Under the pieces are notes generated by a model. That model did no database searches. It was not told the DNA's origin and saw only the letters and a list, made by a program, of their open reading frames with translations. 64,000 nucleotides of DNA from Xanthostigma xanthostigma (taxonomy: Eukaryota; Arthropoda; Insecta; Raphidioptera; Raphidiidae): contig OY754468.1 in assembly GCA_963575645.1 (NCBI GenBank), forward strand, positions 11,470,001 through 11,534,000, in the 5' to 3' direction. Below are positions 21,676 to 33,661 of this stretch, piece after piece (positions within the stretch are counted from its first letter, which is position 1; each line of letters starts with the position of its first letter). Made by a program: the position numbers and the translations under genes.

Positions 21676-22757
21676 TTTTAGAAGAAGATATATTGTTGGA
21701 TGAATATTATAATAGCACTCTCAAGCGATCTCTATCTAGCATGCTAATGATCTTAGTTATCGAGCGTCTCTTTCAACGTGATCATCTCATTTAACTGCTA
21801 ACAGCATCCACTCATCAAAAACCAAGAGGTAACATGCTGATTCCCTATCTGACTTCAGCCAAAAAGAAATCAACATCACCGTCGAGAAATATTGGTCCGA
21901 CCCGTAGGCCCCGCCATCCGACCGACGCCAATAGCATAATATGATGCTATATGGCAAATACACTAATAATCCCGTTATAGATACGTCACCGCTAGACACT
22001 TTTAGCTGATTGGCTGCCTGGTTCTTTGTATAGATAACTGGTGTATACATCTCTTTTCACGAACAATACCACTCTATCTATACGCTAAACTGGTGTGCAG
22101 GTTCATCATAATATATGGCACTTAAAAAACTCAGCCTTTTTAAATCAACACATGTTTTAAATTCTTGGTTGCAGTCAAGAGGAACGATAAAAGAACAAAA
22201 TATTTGATTGTGCACAGTTCAAAATTATCAAATTTTGATAGGCGGGACGACCCTATTCTTATGTAAAACTGAAAAATTACACTGTAAAATTTAGTTTATC
22301 TATAAAACCACCCAAAAAATCTTTTTTGAAATATTCAACCTATAGGTTATAATGTTACACGGGTAATCCCATACATGTAGCATATGAAGGTATTCCGTTT
22401 GAAATGAACTCGCTTTGATGTCGAGATAAAAGCGCATAAAAAATAATGAAATAATTAAAAGTACTGCCAGAGTCAAACAGCACACTGTATGTTCGCTCAA
22501 CGCGCATGCGCGGCACAAAGAACGTCAACAAAACGCTTGGGAAAATTTTAAGAGATTTTTATCACGTTTCGTTTCGGCACAAAAGTTATCTTGATAACAA
22601 AACTGTAAAAATAGCGAATGTGAAAAGTGTTTTTCGTAGATTATTCAGATTTTCCTAAGCAATTCCGCAAAAACTGAACGGGGCTTTAAACGTCTTACCT
22701 CCACATCCCTAGCTCTCAATAGAGAACTGACGAAACTATCAATTTGTTATCAAAACT

Positions 22758-23203
22758 ATAGCGGTCCGGTCCGGCTTTGCGCAAATTCGTAGATTGCCAC
22801 CGTTTTTTCGTCGACTTACGTTGAAAAATTGATATCCACGAAAAGCGCTTAACATTAAAATAGGTATAGTAAGCTATCCTTAAAAGATAGACATATGCCA
22901 TCGCGGACTTTTCTGTAGACCTATAAAAGAGGAACAATTCCACCATCCATCGTTTTGTTATTATCTCGAAGGGATTAGGCAGCGTTTTCGATGAAAGCTC
23001 CGAGTCGGCTTGATTCTTTCCGACATCTTCAACAGTCATCGTCATATTTCAACCAATTAATGAAAAATGAATTATACACTCTCTGGAATCACTCCGTTCA
23101 TTGGTGAAAATCGTATGAAAACCCGTTCGGTTGTTTTGAGTTTATCGCGTTCAGACAGACAGACAGACGCGGCGGGTGGATTTTGTTTTATAAATATCAT
23201 AGA
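22758..23203 (-). mobile_element. Helitron-like element, family C
   Basis: The minus strand runs from TCTATGATATTTATAAAAC through a CTGTCTGTCTGTCTGAACGC stretch to GCCGGACCGGACCGCTATAG. It is the uninterrupted relative of 15150-16335. Confidence 0.65.
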
Positions 23204-23778
23204 AACAAAAGAACGGATAGTTCCTGTAACCTTTTCTTAACACGCAGGCCACATGTCTACAGAAACTCATTCCGAGCCAATTAAAACAAAGTACGAAATA
23301 CGCACAAAGCGTCCAAACACCGTATCGCAATGAATAATTGAAAAGTACACGTAATTACATATTTATTAGTTTCGGAATGAACGGGCAGAGGTCGGCGCTA
23401 GTATATTTGAGTTACATAAGGAGGATCTCGCGGGAATAAAGTTTGACAATTCCTGATGTAAATGTGCACGTACACTACATATATATTTGTAATATCTATA
23501 GTATCTACGTTATAGGTTATGTAAATCACTGCGAAACTCTCGGCTAATAAACAACGTGATTTGCGATATCTATACATGACAACATTTTTTTTCTGCGTAA
23601 ACCGTATCATATTTTATTGGACAAATTACGAGTTACACTCACGGGATTAGCCAACTTATCGGGATTTTACTGTAATCGCTTTGTAATATTTTTATCATAT
23701 TTTACTAGCCTTTCGGATTCGATGGGATGTTTGGTATATTAGTGTAGTTCAGATAACGCAGTGTTTATACAGACAACA

Positions 23779-24898
23779 ACTGTATTGAAACTAAATTTTG
23801 GGCGGATGTTTGGTATGCAAATATGAAGAGCCCTATTGTTTTTGGGGAAAATCGGCGCATGCGCAGAAGAAATATATGTTATTACGGTGTTTTTTATATA
23901 ATAACGGTATACTTTTCATAACGGCTTATTATTCTATTTATTTTTTCAAGAAAGTTTCGTTAAACATTTTTTTGACGTGATAACGTCTTATAAATTGATG
24001 AATCACCAATCTTATAAATTGATAAAACACCGGCTGCATGTACGAAAAAGTGTAACGTTCCTAAATCCTAACGTTCGTAACGCGTAACGTTCCGCCTGAC
24101 CCTGTGCGTGCTTTTTGCTAATTTCTCGTTCAATTTAAATCAGATCGGTTTGAAACCAGTCTTAAACGAAAGAGGAGAACATTTTACATAGATTTCGTAT
24201 AACAGAATTTGCCTAAACAGTTTTTTTATACAAATTTATATAGAAAAATAGCTGTATAAATGCAATGTTGTCTAATGCATGGCGCGACGCGGTCGGTCGT
24301 CTTTGTTTGCCGTACATGGAAATTAGAAAATAACGTATGTCTTGTCTTAACATGAAAACGGCTGCATTTCTAATGTTTAATTCAATTTTTTGACATTAGT
24401 ATTTTGTGAAATTCAACGCCTTCTAAGTTAAGTATTGGAATAACTAATTATTATTAGAACATAATACTTTGACAGTTGCAAACGTCACTTTTGACATTTC
24501 TTATCATTCCGACACCAAGGATAAGCGGATTGAAACCAAATTTTGGGAGGTTTAGGTTATGTATTACGGAATACGTTATCACGTAAAACTATCATCCGTA
24601 AACCGACTTTACAGACAACCAATTTTTTTTCTAAGCTTCATAGTTTCGGAAATATTTTGAAAATAAAAAAATCTTTTGTTTCGTAGATCTGTCAGAAATA
24701 AAGCATGCTTTGATTAATTTTTACATGACGTGGAATATATGTAGGTAACCATGGCAAGGAATAGCAAATATCATATTGAATACTAATTACTAGCCATGAC
24801 CCGGGTCACCTCACGCGACAGCAGAAATTTTCTTTTCTTTATTAAAATCAAATGCCAACATTTTTGAAGTTGGAATGGTCCCGTCGCCCAATTGGCTG
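23779..24898 (+). mobile_element. CCATTCC-family element, invaded copy
   Basis: Its left part (GGCGGATGTTTGGTATGC on) and right part (to CCCAATTGGCTG) match 39632-40245. The T-tract element at 23974-24622 separates them at a run of T. Confidence 0.65.
23974..24622 (+). mobile_element. T-tract element, rearranged copy
   Basis: Has the same two ends as 20200-20775, but the middle (about 24125-24560) differs and includes a scrap of the host family (GGATTGAAACCAAATTTTGG). T runs flank it on both sides. Confidence 0.6.
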
Positions 24899-24899
24899 A

Positions 24900-24978
24900 A
24901 AATTTTTATATTAAAGAAAGGCCCCATCCGATGAATTTACCACGCGCCTCAGGTGGTATAGTTCACCCTAGTTGCCAT
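24900..24978 (+). mobile_element. hAT MITE remnant (CAGTGGCG family)
   Basis: The phrase CCCCATCCGATGAATTT followed by GCCTCAGGTGG matches the right end of the element at 46501-46764. Confidence 0.5.
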
Positions 24979-25329
24979 TTCTTTATCGATGTGAAAAAAA
25001 GAAAACATTACTTTTTACAAATTTACTGGCGCGTAAAAGAATGCCACAAGTTGACATTCGACTGGCCCGTAATAAAAACTGGCGGCAGGAGCCGGGGCCG
25101 ACGATTTCTCATGGGAAATCGAACATGCACTGTTTATGTATAAGACTTGTGTCCACCGACACATATCGGAGAGTGTCTTTTCCTCCTGCGAACCGTCGCG
25201 ACCCGCGCATCACGGGGCGGCGACCGTTGTTTTATGATTAGATAAACAAGTCGTGGGAATAAAACCAGGTCCGAATCACTGTCACCGGAAGCATTGCTTG
25301 CCGGACTTTTTGGTCACGGAGAATTCACG

Positions 25330-25800
25330 AAATAAAAACCCCAAAGTGCGAGTCGCACCCGAGGCGTACAGACTTGGAATCGAGTGTAGAAGATTTTTCC
25401 CGCTTAGCTGTTGGAAAACTGTTGCCACCATACATAGACAAACGTCGCGGTCAGGTTGCCAACTAAGCGTGTAATTGCAATTAGTTCAGATGGACTACTG
25501 AAGTGTATTGTACCTCGTGGCTATATCTGATAGGCTTGTTGTCGTACCGTGTTGTAAGCGAGAGTTCTCAAACGCGCCGGTAGCGGACGCCTGTTTCGTA
25601 TTAGAACTGTTACTGTGCACGTGCGTAGCGTGTTGTTGCGGTTTTAAAACATTTTTTTTGTGATGTAACTACAATTTTACGGCTTTCGGATTTTTCCCTT
25701 TACTTGTGCTATCAGACATTGATTCTTGCCAAATTTCATAATTCTAGGTCAACGGGAAGTACCTTATAGGTATACGGACCTCAAACGGTATAGGTATAAG
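25330..25800 (+). mobile_element. ggaaccctaaa-family repeat, copy 1
   Basis: Shares its core (GGACTACTGAA, GTAGCGGACGC, TTCGGATTTTTCCC) with 36470-37135. Only part of the family is present and no end could be fixed. This class is widespread in moths, from memory. Confidence 0.5.
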
Positions 25801-26159
25801 GTTGAATATTGAATGCGAACCTGTTATTTTCCCGGCGTTGCATGTCTATTTATGATTCAATAATAGAAAAGAACGGTACTAGAAAAAGTCCCGACATTAT
25901 CACATCGCAAGTCCTAAGAGAGGAAAGATGTACGCCCATCACTGACCAGAGACGACCCACAAGTCGAATCCCAGAGTACATTGCGACAAACGATCTGACT
26001 GTGCTGACACGATAATCGCAATTTTAACAGGGCGTGCCTCCCCACAAAATTTTGATTGACGGAGTCAACTGTAGACAAAGTCAAGTTTTTTTACATTTTT
26101 AGGGAAAAATCATAAGTTTAGTTCTCTTCGTATCCAAGAATTCGACGTGCTATTTGGTG

Positions 26160-26579
26160 ATTGTTTTCGGCAAGTATCTCTGTCTGTTGCCTTTTCACGC
26201 TTAAACAGATTTCGATAAAATTTGGCAAGGAGATAGACTGCAGCCTGAAGAAGGACACAGGCTACTTTTTGTCTAAAAAAATACCTCAAGGGAGCGAAAT
26301 AGAGGATGAAAGTTTGTACCGGGAACCCAACAATTCTCAAATCAGAGATATGAAAGTTCATAATTAGGCATTTGATAAATAAATAAAGAAATACGTGTTT
26401 CAGATATTTTGCAAAATCATCCCTCAAGGGGGGGGGGGGGTAGGGGATGATTTCAAAAACCACAACAAAAAATTCAAAGTGTATAAGCGTTTTAAAGTTG
26501 TACTTCAGTACGGTGGAGCCTACTGTTGTCGCTGCCTTGTTTCATGTCAGTCGCGTGCAGAGCCGCGGGTAACGGCTAG
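26160..26579 (+). mobile_element. Helitron-like element, family E
   Basis: Has the stretch CTCTGTCTGTTGCC...TTTCGATAAAATTTGGCAAGG common in insect Helitrons and ends GCCGCGGGTAACGGCTAG|T, a proper CTAG-T end after a GC hairpin. A G-run of about 11 lies at 26430-26441. Confidence 0.65.
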
Positions 26580-26810
26580 TAAATAATAAATTTAAGCATT
26601 ATAATTTATTAAATAAACTTGAAATCATTGTCGACATAATCAGCTTATAATTAATTCAGCTTCAAAAATTTTATTTCACGAGTAATGCTGCGATTTTATT
26701 ACATTTATGTCTGTCAAAATATTACGAGCTCGTCTCAACGCCTCGCTACAAAGTTGCATCGAATGTGAACAAGGCAGTAATGAGCCTCATACAATATCAA
26801 AGACTAGCGG

Positions 26811-27186
26811 CCCGGTTCGGCTTCGCCCGAATTCGTAGATTTTAATAACATTTTGTAAATGTGTCTTGCTTGGTCCAACTTACGGTATAGGATGGTTTTT
26901 AATTTTTTTTATTGCAATAAACAGGGAGAGAGGGAGACAAAGAGACTGTCCTTCTACATATATAAAGCATATTTATATAGTGTTTTGGTTACGTCTAGCG
27001 ATATCTGATAGAATTTGCTCAAAGCTATTAGTTTAGAAGCAAATCTGGTAGAATTAAAACTATTAGTTCAGAAGCAAATCTGGTAGAATCTGCTCAAAGC
27101 TTTTAGTTCAGACGCCGGGCCGCAAACGAAATACATTTCGCAGAATTATATCTATCTCGCTCGGGCGAAACCGGGCCGGGCCACTA
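26811..27186 (+). mobile_element. Composite Helitron scrap and family-B copy
   Basis: 26811-26855 is the 3' end of another family in reverse (CTAGCGGCCCGGTTCGGC). It joins directly to a family-B element that ends in CGGGCGAAACCGGGCCGGGCC, with two copies of the CAAAGCTATTAGTT unit inside. Confidence 0.55.
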
Positions 27187-27651
27187 CTTATTTAATAAAT
27201 TAGTTTTTTTTTATATTATACCCAATGACATTTGCATTCACCAAAACCAGTCGAAAATTTATATTTATTTCTCCTAATTCGGTATAAAGTCGCGGCACAA
27301 ATTAAAAAAAAAAAACGAATAACGTTAATATCCCGTTGTGATTGTGCAATAAGGCCGCTAATTGAATACGCCGTGTATCCGCGAGTGCCGTGCTGGAAGT
27401 CGAAGCGCAAGCAAAGGAAAAAAAAGGTAATAACGGTTATAAATAAAAAGTAATTCACCGGGGGTCGGGGGGATCACGCACGCACCGTACACGGTAAACA
27501 GGGAGCAAATACTCTTTGCACGAGTTTATCATAATTACATCAAAAATGTGGCCCGCACAAATGGTTTGGTATATAATGTAAGCGCCTGGCGCTCACGTCT
27601 CGTTTAGCGCGGCTAATTCGTCCGAAATAGGGCTTCGACTCGGTTAAGATA

Positions 27652-27988
27652 CAGTAGAACCTCTGTAAGTAGAACTTCAAAAAAGTTCGAGTTATAGAGT
27701 TTTCGACTTGTGAAGGATTTCGATTCAGGCGGATTTTATAAGGAAATATTCGACTTATAGAAGTTAAGATTCATTCTGACTAATTTTGAGTGGCTGTGTT
27801 CGAGATGCAGAGGTCCAATTTATTTTTTCGAAATGGCTTGAAGGGACCCACTGATTAATTCGACATATATAGACGGTTGGGATTTCGAGTAATGGAGGTT
27901 TTAGGACTGGAAGAGAAGGGAACAAAACATTTTTTCGAGTTTTGAAGGTTTCCGATTTATCAAAGTGCGACTTAAAGAGATTCTACTG
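27652..27988. mobile_element. Tc1/mariner-pogo-type MITE, 337 bp
   Basis: Ends CAGTAGAACCTCTGTAAGT and, reversed, CAGTAGAATCTCTTTAAGT, with TA on both sides (27650-27651, 27989-27990). The interior is non-coding with several degenerate inner copies of the end motif (GAGTTATAGAG and similar). Confidence 0.78.
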
Positions 27989-28253
27989 TATTAACCCTTT
28001 CGCAAATGACCTTGAATCCCTTACTCTGGGATTCGGAGAAGCATTATTATTAAACGAAAGAGACATTGACCGATCTAGTAATATTCCCAAACTTTTCCAG
28101 GTTTTTCAAACAGTGGTCATCCGGTTTATATACTATAGCTGTACCCGGCTACGCGTTACTGTGGCACAGTCTGATTTAATGAGGGAAAAAAAGAAAAGAC
28201 AAAGCACACATTGCTAATAGGTATGTTTAATTTCAGAATGATTTTGGGCAGTA

Positions 28254-28516
28254 GCCAGATGACAACACAAATTTTAACAAACCTGAAATTTTTATATGTT
28301 ATTTAATAGTAATATTACAAGCCTATATTTATGATGGCAGACATTGCCTCCGGTTTTAACATCCCGGCAGACACAATAAAAGGTCCGCTGTATGAGCGCG
28401 ATGATATTATTATGCAAACATATGAGTGAGAGCATCCAATGTCTGCCATCATAAATATAGGCTTATAATATTACTATAACTAACGTATAAAAATTTCAGT
28501 TGTGTTGTCAATTGGC
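28254..28516. mobile_element. Foldback MITE with TA duplication, 263 bp
   Basis: The arms pair from GCC...GACAACACAA inward, through CCTATATTTATGATGGCAGA, to the middle, with a small insertion in the left arm. TA is present at 28252-28253 and 28517-28518, which suits a Tc1/mariner-type MITE. Confidence 0.75.
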
Positions 28517-29084
28517 TACTTAGCTCTTCAGCTAAATATTTTTTGTTCTATTGTCTGTGCAGATCCAGCAATTGTCTGGTTTGCCGACTGTAGAATACGC
28601 AACGTAGAATTGTCCATGTGAGAAGGAATAATAATAATAATATTTATTGGTTAAAGCTAAAAGCTGTTTTACAACTTAACCTACTTATTATGTAAGATCT
28701 ACAAGATTCAATTAAACAATTCTATCGGAAAATGCTAAGTGACACCAGCTACCATGAAGCACGCTGCCCGGCATGAGCAATGTTTAGTATTGTTTAGTAT
28801 AACGTCCAAGATATAGATTGCAATACAACCCTGACTTAAAAAATAGTATTTTATTTGTGGATTAGACCCTACAACCTCGTTTTAAAGGGGCAATATTATT
28901 GGGTTTTTACTTACATCAACATCTTGAAAAAACAGATTATCGCTCACCTGAAACAAATAAAAAGCGTGATCAGTTTACTAATGATGTGTCTAGAAAAAAA
29001 GATATCTGAAGCTCAATTGCTCAAAACGTCTTCGAATAAATTTGCTTTGACAATGACCTTAAATTATCAAATCTTTATTTAACG

Positions 29085-29220
29085 TCCGAATAGAACTCTT
29101 CAAATGAATAAAACTATCGACCAATTTTTTCAGACTACAAATGGACAAAAATTATAATTCAATAGATGACGTTTCGGTTCGGATTTGGATCTTCTTCAAA
29201 ATATAACGAATTCGCGTTAA
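29085..29220 (-). repeat. Repeat with hammerhead-like core
   Basis: On the minus strand 29199-29168 reads TTGAAGAAGATCC...CCGAAACGTC, close to a hammerhead ribozyme core. The adjoining stretch (TATCGACCAATTTTTTCAGAC) also occurs at 45440-45465. Confidence 0.4.
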
Positions 29221-30219
29221 ACGGGGACCAGAAATGTGTCTAATACGCGCTACAGGTGATTTTTAAGTTGATTCTTCTTTTTAAACAGCGTGTATAAATC
29301 AAATAAATAGATGAAAAATATTTAAAGTAACTTTATTTATCAAAACTCACAAATAAGAAAGTTTAATTACTTTCTTTAAATTTCAATTAATTAATTCAAA
29401 AGCCCGTTTAACACACGCGAAGAAATGATAGCACGAATCGGAAACAAATAATTCGCGGATGGCCCTTTATCGCAGAAGCTTGGCTACGACGCACGCATCT
29501 CTGTGTCCAACAAAATGGGGGACAACTTACTTGATAGTGACATAACATATTTTCATAGTGACATAGCATAACGCCAGGACCGATCTCAAAATTCGATAAG
29601 GTTTAATAAAACTTTGAAATCCCGTTTCTCTTTCATTGAGTTTTGATAAAAAAAGTTACTTGAAATATTTGTTTGTCTGATTTCTACACGCTGTTAAAAA
29701 AAGAATGAACTTAAAAATCATCCTGTATATACGCCCACACAAACGCGTTACGTGCGCGAGTTAGCCACCAGAGACTAAGGCTTTGTCGTATATAAATATT
29801 CAGAGGTAGAAGCGCTTGCCTGTGGACGACTCTTTTTTGTTTCTTTTTGACTTCAGATTTTGACAAACAAACGGAAACCAACGAATAAAATAACCCTCAC
29901 GCGAACATTTGCGAAACGAAAATTGAAACGCACCATTTTTTTTTTACTTCGCAAGAAGTAATAATGAAGAGCTAGTAATTCGATTCATAAAAAAAATATT
30001 TTTATATCTTTTCTCGAGTGTTGCCGGAGAAGATTTTAAGTTTTTATGCCAACTTATAAGTGCACCAAATTTCGTTAAAATTGATCGAATAGACGCTGAT
30101 TATCCCAGCTATCCACAATCTACTCGTTTATATCTAAAATCAATCCAAGCGTTCCTAAAGTACAACGTCAGAGCAGACTGGCAAAAATAAAATCAACGAT
30201 AAGTTGGGACACTTCTATT

Positions 30220-30808
30220 TCTATATATAAAACAAAGTCCGTCTGTCTGTCTGAACGCGAGAAACTCAAAAACTACCAAACGGATTTTCATTAATAAAAA
30301 GAGCGATAAACGAGGAAGGTTTATGTATATAATTTGTACAAAATGGCCATACTATGACGGTGTTTTGTCAAAAAAAAAAAAAAAAATTATCCGTGGCCAA
30401 ATCTTTGGAGATACATCAAAACAATGTTTTTTGATAGTTCTGCTGTGTCGATGGGAAGGTCAATATAATATTTCCAGAGAGAAAATATGTATTAATATAA
30501 GTTGGGACACTTCTGTATACAAATCAAAGTCCTCCGCCGCGTTTGTCTGTCTGTTTGTCTGAACGCGAGAAACTCAAATACTACCGAACGGATTTTCATA
30601 CGGTTTTCATTAATAGAAAGAACGATAAACGAGGAAGGTTTTTGTATATAATTTGTACAAAATGGCAAAATCTTTGGAGATACATCAAAACAATGTACTT
30701 TGATAGTTCTGCTGTGTCGATAGGTCAATATAATATTTCCAGAGAGAAAATATGTATTAATAAATGTTACAATTTTGCACCCGGGTGAAACCGGGACAGG
30801 GCCGCTAG
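30220..30808 (+). mobile_element. Helitron-like element, family D, internally duplicated
   Basis: Starts TCTATATATAAAACAAAGTC and ends ACCGGGACAGGGCCGCTAG|T after a CCCGGGTGAAACCGGG hairpin. The 5' two thirds are present twice in tandem (about 30200-30499 and 30500-30760), with the repeat beginning AAGTTGGGACACTTCT. The second copy lacks a stretch of about 40 bp. Confidence 0.75.
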
Positions 30809-31419
30809 TAATGTTATAAATCGGGATTGTAATGAGATACTTATCAATTGTGGTTAAACAGTGACGAACGGCACCTTAAAATAACGCCTAGTCCTTCAAA
30901 ATTTTAAACGAACATGTCTTTATACTCTTTTCAATTTGTTTATCGTTCCTCCGCTATTGAAGACCGCTGGTTTGTACACAAAAATTAAATATCCGTATTT
31001 CAATACTGTATTAAAATAATTTGAAATAATTTGCCGTTGTTCCTTCCAACCAGACATCGTAGAAAATTTAACTACAAATTGATTAAATTTAATATTGCAT
31101 CTGGGATTCACTTGCATTATTTATAGGTTATAATAACTAAATCGTGCTATTGTTTGCTATGATTGGAGAATTATATTTACAAAGCATACCAGCGTTTCTC
31201 AAACTATTTACGTCCGTTTTGCGTGCTCGTGATCAAAAAGCAATTGAGGCGATTGTTTATTTGCATTGCAAAAAATGCACTCTCGGTAAATTTGAAATTG
31301 CAGTTTAGGTATCACTGTTTTTTGCACACATTTTTGTGTCTTAGTTAAAAAGTGTATAAAAAATGGTTTTTCATTATTTGTCGCGGTCAGTTTAATCAAT
31401 TAAGTGTATGATATTGCGA

Positions 31420-31620
31420 TAAGTCCAGAAGGACTACCCGAATTGTACTGTAAACACGGCTATATTTTATAGCCTAGCGGTCGTACCGTACTGTATGCGA
31501 GACTTCTCATGTTCGACAATAGAAATACACACTCTGTGAAAATTTCGACTCTCTACCTATTACGGTTCGTGAGATGCAGTACGCTGACAGACAGACGGAC
31601 ATTAAAGATGAAGGAAATTA
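31420..31620 (+). mobile_element. ggaaccctaaa-family repeat, copy 2 (fragment)
   Basis: GGACTACCCGAATTGTACTG and the following 90 bp match 25490-25600 and 36635-36720. Confidence 0.5.
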
Positions 31621-32019
31621 TCACTCTAGCAGCGAGATTGGTAGGTCAGTACATTTAAAAATTTGTCGAGTTTCCCCTACCTAAGCGTAAAATAGTGTAT
31701 ATTAATTATAACGTTTGTCGATAATAAATGAATTTCCACACAAATTTACATTGAATATTGCTATTTTGTGAATTATTCACATAATTCACACAACAAATAG
31801 AACGTGTACAATAAAATTCATTGGCATATATTTTAACACAGGAATATGTATTCTGTATACAGGGCCTTCAACGAAACCGGTAACAGTGATCGTGCATCCT
31901 ACTAGATACAAAATAAAAGTTCATTAATGTTTTTTTGTCCAATTCGAGACTTACAATCTGAAACTGCTAAGGTATATTTTTTTGTACTTCAAAGTCAATC
32001 GGAAATCTCCATTTTTTTC

Positions 32020-32700
32020 TCTATAAATTCGCATAAAATTTTCGTAAGTTTGCATAAGAAAATATTCGAGGAAAACGTCATCAATACACCTATCAATTAA
32101 ATACACGGAAATTTTTTTTTCATAGCACTCCACACATGTGTGAACTATTGATAATACTGTGTTTAATAAATTGATGACGCTTTTCTTGAACATTTTCTTA
32201 TGCAACCTCAAATACCTGCCCCAAAATGTTTGGTAGATCTCCCACTATATGTACTCCTTACAGGTTTATATAACGTAGACACACACATAAAATACATTTT
32301 CACAGGGTTGCATAAGAAAATATTCAAGAAAAACGCCATCAATTTATGAATTAAACGCACAGTAGGTAATAATTATTTTTCACAGCACTCAACGCATGTG
32401 TAAATTATTAATAATTATTATTACTGTGCATTTAATTAAAAACTGATAATGCTTTCTCGAATATTTTCTTATGTAACCTCAAGTACCTGCCCCAAAATGT
32501 TTTACAGCTCTCCCCCTAGTTTATATAACGTAGACACATGTATAAAATAATTTTCGTACGGTTGCATACGACAATATCCTAGAAAAACGTTATCAATTGA
32601 TGACGTTAGTCTCGAATATTTTCTTATGTCACCTTCAAATACCTGCCTTAAAATACGTACACCTTACAGGTTTATATAACGTAGACACATGTATAAAATA
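32020..32700. repeat. Three tandem foldback units
   Basis: Units begin near 32020, 32266 and 32531. Each contains a TTGCATAAGAAAATATTC-like sequence and, in the first two, a matching inverted partner (GAATATTTTCTTATG) about 170 bp later, so each unit can fold on itself. Spacers share ACCTGCCCCAAAATG and TTTATATAACGTAGACAC. The third unit is shorter. Family unknown. Confidence 0.7.
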
Positions 32701-33099
32701 AAAGACGGGCGCACATAATATACACGGAACGGCGGCGGCTGGCTGACTTGCGTTGAGTTCAGAGCACGCCACTTTTCCCATTAACGTTAGTCTGTTACTC
32801 TTTCACCATTAATAATAATCTTTAGTTATATTTCGCGGAGATTGGTAACAGTCGGGTACCTTATAGTAGACCCTTGTGCAGTGGTACCAACACCTACAGT
32901 AGATACACGTACTACCCTACGTGCATTAAACAAGTACCGTCACACGATCTACAGGAGGAAGACATGATCACGATGTCATTTCAAGCAGGTAGAAAATAGT
33001 CGCGTTCTTAGGGATTTTTTTTATATAGATATTTATGGACGCATCAACATCGAAGGTCATTAGCGTCTGGAGCTATGAATTATGGATCTATTAAAGCTA

Positions 33100-33300
33100 A
33101 ATGAGGTAATCCTGATGAGTGGAGGATCGACAGTATGCGCTTGATGTCGTTTTCGGTGTCTTCGAAAATGCTAGGAAGATCGTCGAAACATCCGCAAGAG
33201 ATTCGCTCAGCAGCACGTTGTGGACATTCCAAGAAGACACGTTTCGTGCTGGCAAGGACTGCGGATGGTCGGTCAAAAAGATATTTATGCGTCAGAAAAG
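33100..33300 (-). pseudogene. LINE ORF2 C-terminal remnant
   Basis: A minus-strand frame of about 67 codons reads like the tail of I/Jockey-type LINE proteins, with FLECPQRAAERIS in the degenerate zinc-knuckle region and DIKRILSILHSSGL at the end. It stops being coding on both sides, so only the tail survives. By-eye similarity only. Confidence 0.45.
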
Positions 33301-33337
33301 TGTCCTATGCTTGTTTTCTTTTTTCTTGACTTCATCA

Positions 33338-33661
33338 TCTATCTTCTGGAGTGTTTGTTTGTTTGTTTGGTTGAACGCGCCAATCTCAGGAACTACCGGT
33401 TCGAATTGATTTTTTTTTAATTGCATAGTTCATTTATCAAAGAAGGCTATAATATAATATCACGCTACGACCAATAGGAGCAGAGCATCAATGAAAAATA
33501 TCACTCAAAATTTGTCCAAAAACTTTTGATCGATAACTCCGATCATCATGAAATTTGGACACAACATTCATCTCGGTAAACTAAGATGAATGTGCGTACT
33601 CATGTTCTTCCCTTCCCTATTCGTTCTTTTGCACCCGGGTAAAACCGGGCGGGACCGCTAG
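33338..33661 (+). mobile_element. Helitron-like element, family D, diverged
   Basis: Starts A|TCTATCTTCTGGAG and ends ACCGGGCGGGACCGCTAG|T after a CCCGGGTAAAACCGGG hairpin. Confidence 0.65.

Noticed and set aside
26110-26463. Minus-strand frame of 117 codons
   Set aside because: Lies entirely over the family-E Helitron and opposite a G run; a by-product of repeat sequence.
31855-31890. TACAGGGCCTTCAACG as a transposon end
   Set aside because: Single occurrence without partner or duplication.
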